Positions 61,960 through 64,000 of a stretch of 64,000 nucleotides of DNA are shown here, piece after piece. Location: NCBI GenBank assembly GCA_963732365.1, contig CAVSZC010000005.1:1054001-1118000 (forward strand). Reading direction: 5' to 3'. The notes under the pieces were generated by a model. It was not told the DNA's origin and did not search any database. It was given only the letters and a program-made list of their open reading frames with translations. Position 1 is the stretch's first letter. Each line of letters begins with the position of its first letter. The stretch is from SR-FBR-E99 sp963732365. Lineage in GTDB: Bacteria; Bacteroidota; Bacteroidia; Bacteroidales; VadinHA17. The position numbers and the translations under genes were made by a program.

Positions 61960-62650
61960 TCAGCTTCTCCTTAAATAATTTTCTGAACCATACCATCTGC
62001 TCTTCTGGGGTCATTTCACTGTTATCGAGCACCACGGCGTCATCGGCCTGACACAGCGGACTGATATCGCGCGAGGAGTCTATCCTGTCACGGTCATTGA
62101 TGTTGTTTTCCACGGCTGTCATGTCAGCAGGCATACCTTTCTGCACGAGTTCAAGATAACGTCGTTGTGCCCTGACAGCAGGCGTTGCCGTCATGAATAT
62201 TTTTATCGGGGCATCAGGGAATACCACCGTGCCTATATCACGCCCGTCCATCACTATTCCTCCCCCTGCGCCCATTGCGCGTTGCAGTTCAACCATCTTT
62301 GCCCTTACTTCCGCAATGGTACTTACAGCGCTGACATTGTCAGACACTTCCCTGTCACGCAGTTCTCTCTCAACGCTCTCGCCGTTCAGAAGGGTTTCGT
62401 TAAACCCTGTTTCGTTGTTCTTCCTGAAGGTAATTTCTATTTCAGGCAAGGAACCGATGATATTTTCAGTGTCTGCGACACCTCCTGACACAAATCCCCT
62501 TCTCAGGCAGAAGAGTGTCACAGCCCGGTACATAGCACCGGAGTCAATATATATATAATTAAGCTCGCGGGCTATGGCCTTGGCGAAGGTACTCTTGCCG
62601 CATGATGAGTAACCGTCAACGGTGATAATGGCTCTGTTACTTCTTTTCAT
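61949..62650 (-). CDS. cmk: Cytidylate kinase
   Basis: A 233-residue CMP/dCMP kinase: P-loop GYSSCGKSTFAKAIA (about 13-27), MDGRDIGTVVFPDA (the Arg/Asp substrate site) and RDRIDSSRDISPL. It makes CDP for nucleic acid and lipid synthesis. Gene order porQ-cmk-ispH is shared by many Bacteroidota. Confidence 0.95.
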   Translation of the reverse strand: MKRSNRAIITVDGYSSCGKSTFAKAIARELNYIYIDSGAMYRAVTLFCLRRGFVSGGVADTENIIGSLPEIEITFRKNNETGFNETLLNGESVERELRDREVSDNVSAVSTIAEVRAKMVELQRAMGAGGGIVMDGRDIGTVVFPDAPIKIFMTATPAVRAQRRYLELVQKGMPADMTAVENNINDRDRIDSSRDISPLCQADDAVVLDNSEMTPEEQMVWFRKLFKEKLNEN

Positions 62651-62689
62651 AGAGTGTATAAAGTTAAAACGAACAGGAGAGATTTAGGT

Positions 62690-63706
62690 TCACCGGACAG
62701 ACTTATTAATAAGATAATCAGTTCTGAGGGTTAATGTCAGGTGGTTTGATGAGCCGGCCAGATGAAATGTGTCGCGACCGTAGGCAAGGTCAAATGCCTT
62801 TGAGCGTATTCCGAAACCCCATGTGAAGCCTGCCATGCCTGCACGTTGCTCGGTACGCATCTCAGCCCTGCGCTGGTAATTGAACCCGGCGCCTATCCAG
62901 AAGGCATCTGCCGGCAGTATCTCGACCCCAAGGATCATGTGTCTCAGCAGGCTCTCGCCAAAACCGCCGGCAGGGGTCTCATCGCCGGTGTCATAATCAA
63001 AGGTGAGGTCTGGTTTTTCAATATGTCTGAAAGTAAGTGAGAACCTGAAAGGTGCATGTGCAAGCGCTTTTGTGACCCCGGCTATTATCTCGAACGGCAG
63101 TGGCTCACCTCCCTGTCCTGTGTAGGTTATTATCTGTGCTCCGGCGTTTCTGATAACCAGTCCGGCGTCAAGAAGAAACCTTTTATTATGGTATGATGCG
63201 CCGATATCGGCACAGATGCCTGCGGAGAAGTATCTCTCAAGATGAGAGAATACAGGCTTGATGTTTATCCCGGCAGTGAAGGAAGAGTCGAGCTGCAGAG
63301 ACCAGATGAGGTTGAAAGCATATTCGGCTGCTGTGAATGTGCCGGTGATGTTGCCCCCGGCATCGGCTTCGGTAAAACTGCCGTAACTGATGAAGCTCAC
63401 TCCTGCAGCGATGTTACCCTTGCTCCTCAGGCTCTTTGCCCATGAGGCATAGCCGTAATTTATGCCTGCAAAATAAGTTGAGAAGCTGAGAGACACGTCG
63501 TTGTCCATGGAGCTGCTGAGGAGGGAAGGATTGAAGTATGGCAGGCTCAGGTCATTCCTCCCCTGAGAGACCGTCATGCCGCCTGTAGCAGTGGCAAAGG
63601 CTGAGTGGCCGAGATTGAGGAACTCATAGGTGTTGTCACCCCCGGTCTGCCCTTTGAGGGAAGAGAAGGAAAGAAAAAGGAGAAGTATGGGAATATAATG
63701 TCTCAT
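62690..63706 (-). CDS. porQ: Type IX secretion system protein PorQ
   Basis: A 338-residue outer-membrane barrel with a signal peptide ending near LKGQ, then GGDNTYEFLNLGHSAFATATGG, the PorQ N-terminal signature. The start is the ATG at 63706 (MRHYIPILLL); an upstream start at 63736 would put 10 residues before the signal. PorQ belongs to the T9SS attachment complex. It leads the operon with cmk and ispH. Confidence 0.88.
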   Translation of the reverse strand: MRHYIPILLLFLSFSSLKGQTGGDNTYEFLNLGHSAFATATGGMTVSQGRNDLSLPYFNPSLLSSSMDNDVSLSFSTYFAGINYGYASWAKSLRSKGNIAAGVSFISYGSFTEADAGGNITGTFTAAEYAFNLIWSLQLDSSFTAGINIKPVFSHLERYFSAGICADIGASYHNKRFLLDAGLVIRNAGAQIITYTGQGGEPLPFEIIAGVTKALAHAPFRFSLTFRHIEKPDLTFDYDTGDETPAGGFGESLLRHMILGVEILPADAFWIGAGFNYQRRAEMRTEQRAGMAGFTWGFGIRSKAFDLAYGRDTFHLAGSSNHLTLTLRTDYLINKSVR

Positions 63707-63778
63707 GATCCGGCGGACTGAAAACAAAGATAACACTATCGGTCAAACCGGTTATAAGGGTTTTACATTCGCGGATCG

Positions 63779-64000
63779 CTAAGCGCTTCTTCCTGCAAGA
63801 TCAATATCCTGGCTCAATGATTCCTTCTTCCCTGCCTGAGAGAGGAAGAGCCCTGCAATCACCACCGCCATTCCTGCAGCATTTCTCACTGTCAGCTTGT
63901 CGCCGACGATCAGGAAGGCAAAAAGGGCGGTGAAGACAGGTATCAGGTTGCTGAAAATGTTGGCCCGTGATATCCCCAGGTGTCTGACAGCGTAGGCAAA
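63779..64000 (-). CDS. EamA-type drug/metabolite permease (partial)
   Basis: The last 73 codons of a minus-strand membrane protein, open at the window edge. SNLIPVFTALFAFLIVGDKLTV...GMAVVIAGLFLSQ is the closing part of the second EamA repeat in DMT-family permeases. Stop TAG at 63779-63781. Substrate unknown. Confidence 0.75.
   Translation of the reverse strand, partial: FAYAVRHLGISRANIFSNLIPVFTALFAFLIVGDKLTVRNAAGMAVVIAGLFLSQAGKKESLSQDIDLAGRSA

Overview
The window comes from a Bacteroidota (Bacteroidales-like) chromosome. The evidence is a porQ gene (type IX secretion), repeated TAnnTTTG -7 promoter boxes, a BT4734/VirE-N type primase module, and the run porQ-cmk-ispH-pfkA. Two blocks of host DNA (1-16788 and 58327-64000) flank a visibly AT-richer integrated island of about 41.5 kb. 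The island ends are marked by a 15-bp direct repeat (16789-16803 and 58312-58326). The right copy is the 3' end of an intact tRNA-Pro(CGG) on the minus strand, and a tyrosine integrase lies just inside the left copy. GTGATAAA repeats, candidate integrase arm sites, lie inside both ends.

Left host flank: the 3' part of an ABC exporter, a LysM protein with Pro-Gln repeats, an MMPL exporter with a LolA-like carrier, a GT2-type glycosyltransferase with a FkbM methyltransferase, a small membrane protein, a four-gene heavy-metal efflux operon (His-rich protein, adaptor, RND pump, TolC), an acidic hypothetical gene and an AbiEi/AbiEii pair. A nest of palindromes and att-like remnants follows. Right host flank: tRNA-Pro, a single-domain response regulator, a DUF362 iron-sulfur protein, pfkA, ispH, cmk, porQ and the end of an EamA-type permease.

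Island, left to right. (a) Integrase and two small unknown genes. (b) A compact four-gene minus-strand operon with a PD-(D/E)XK-like nuclease candidate and two proteins sharing an LPExGMGYQ motif; its function is unknown and it may be a defence unit. (c) A lipid-handling cassette: SDR, TetR regulator, MMPL pump, LolA-like carrier, acyltransferase, patatin, GT2 and DUF1302-like outer-membrane barrel. It is bounded by 22-bp direct repeats and has two 33-bp inverted repeats of identical geometry at its promoters. (d) A serine recombinase with two small paralogous proteins, divergent from an XRE regulator across two 16-bp palindromes. (e) A replication/partition-like module: VirE-N primase-like protein, RepA-like ATPase, an array of GGGGACA repeats and a ParB-like protein. 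No relaxase or conjugation genes were seen. (f) Several unknown genes. (g) A BREX type 3 operon (xre, brxF-like, brxC, pglX, DUF262/DUF1524, brxHII, pglZ, brxA), followed by a reverse transcriptase and a small partner gene. (h) A frameshifted zinc-ribbon gene next to the right end.

The island reads as a defence and fitness element at a tRNA hotspot. The BREX-3 operon with its GmrSD-like insert and its RT pair is the main defence layer. The lipid cassette supplies a complete inner-membrane pump, periplasmic carrier and outer-membrane barrel path with lipid-modifying enzymes. It parallels, and is paralogous to, the chromosomal MMPL/LolA pair at 2209-5225. All family assignments are from motif reading only, without a database search.
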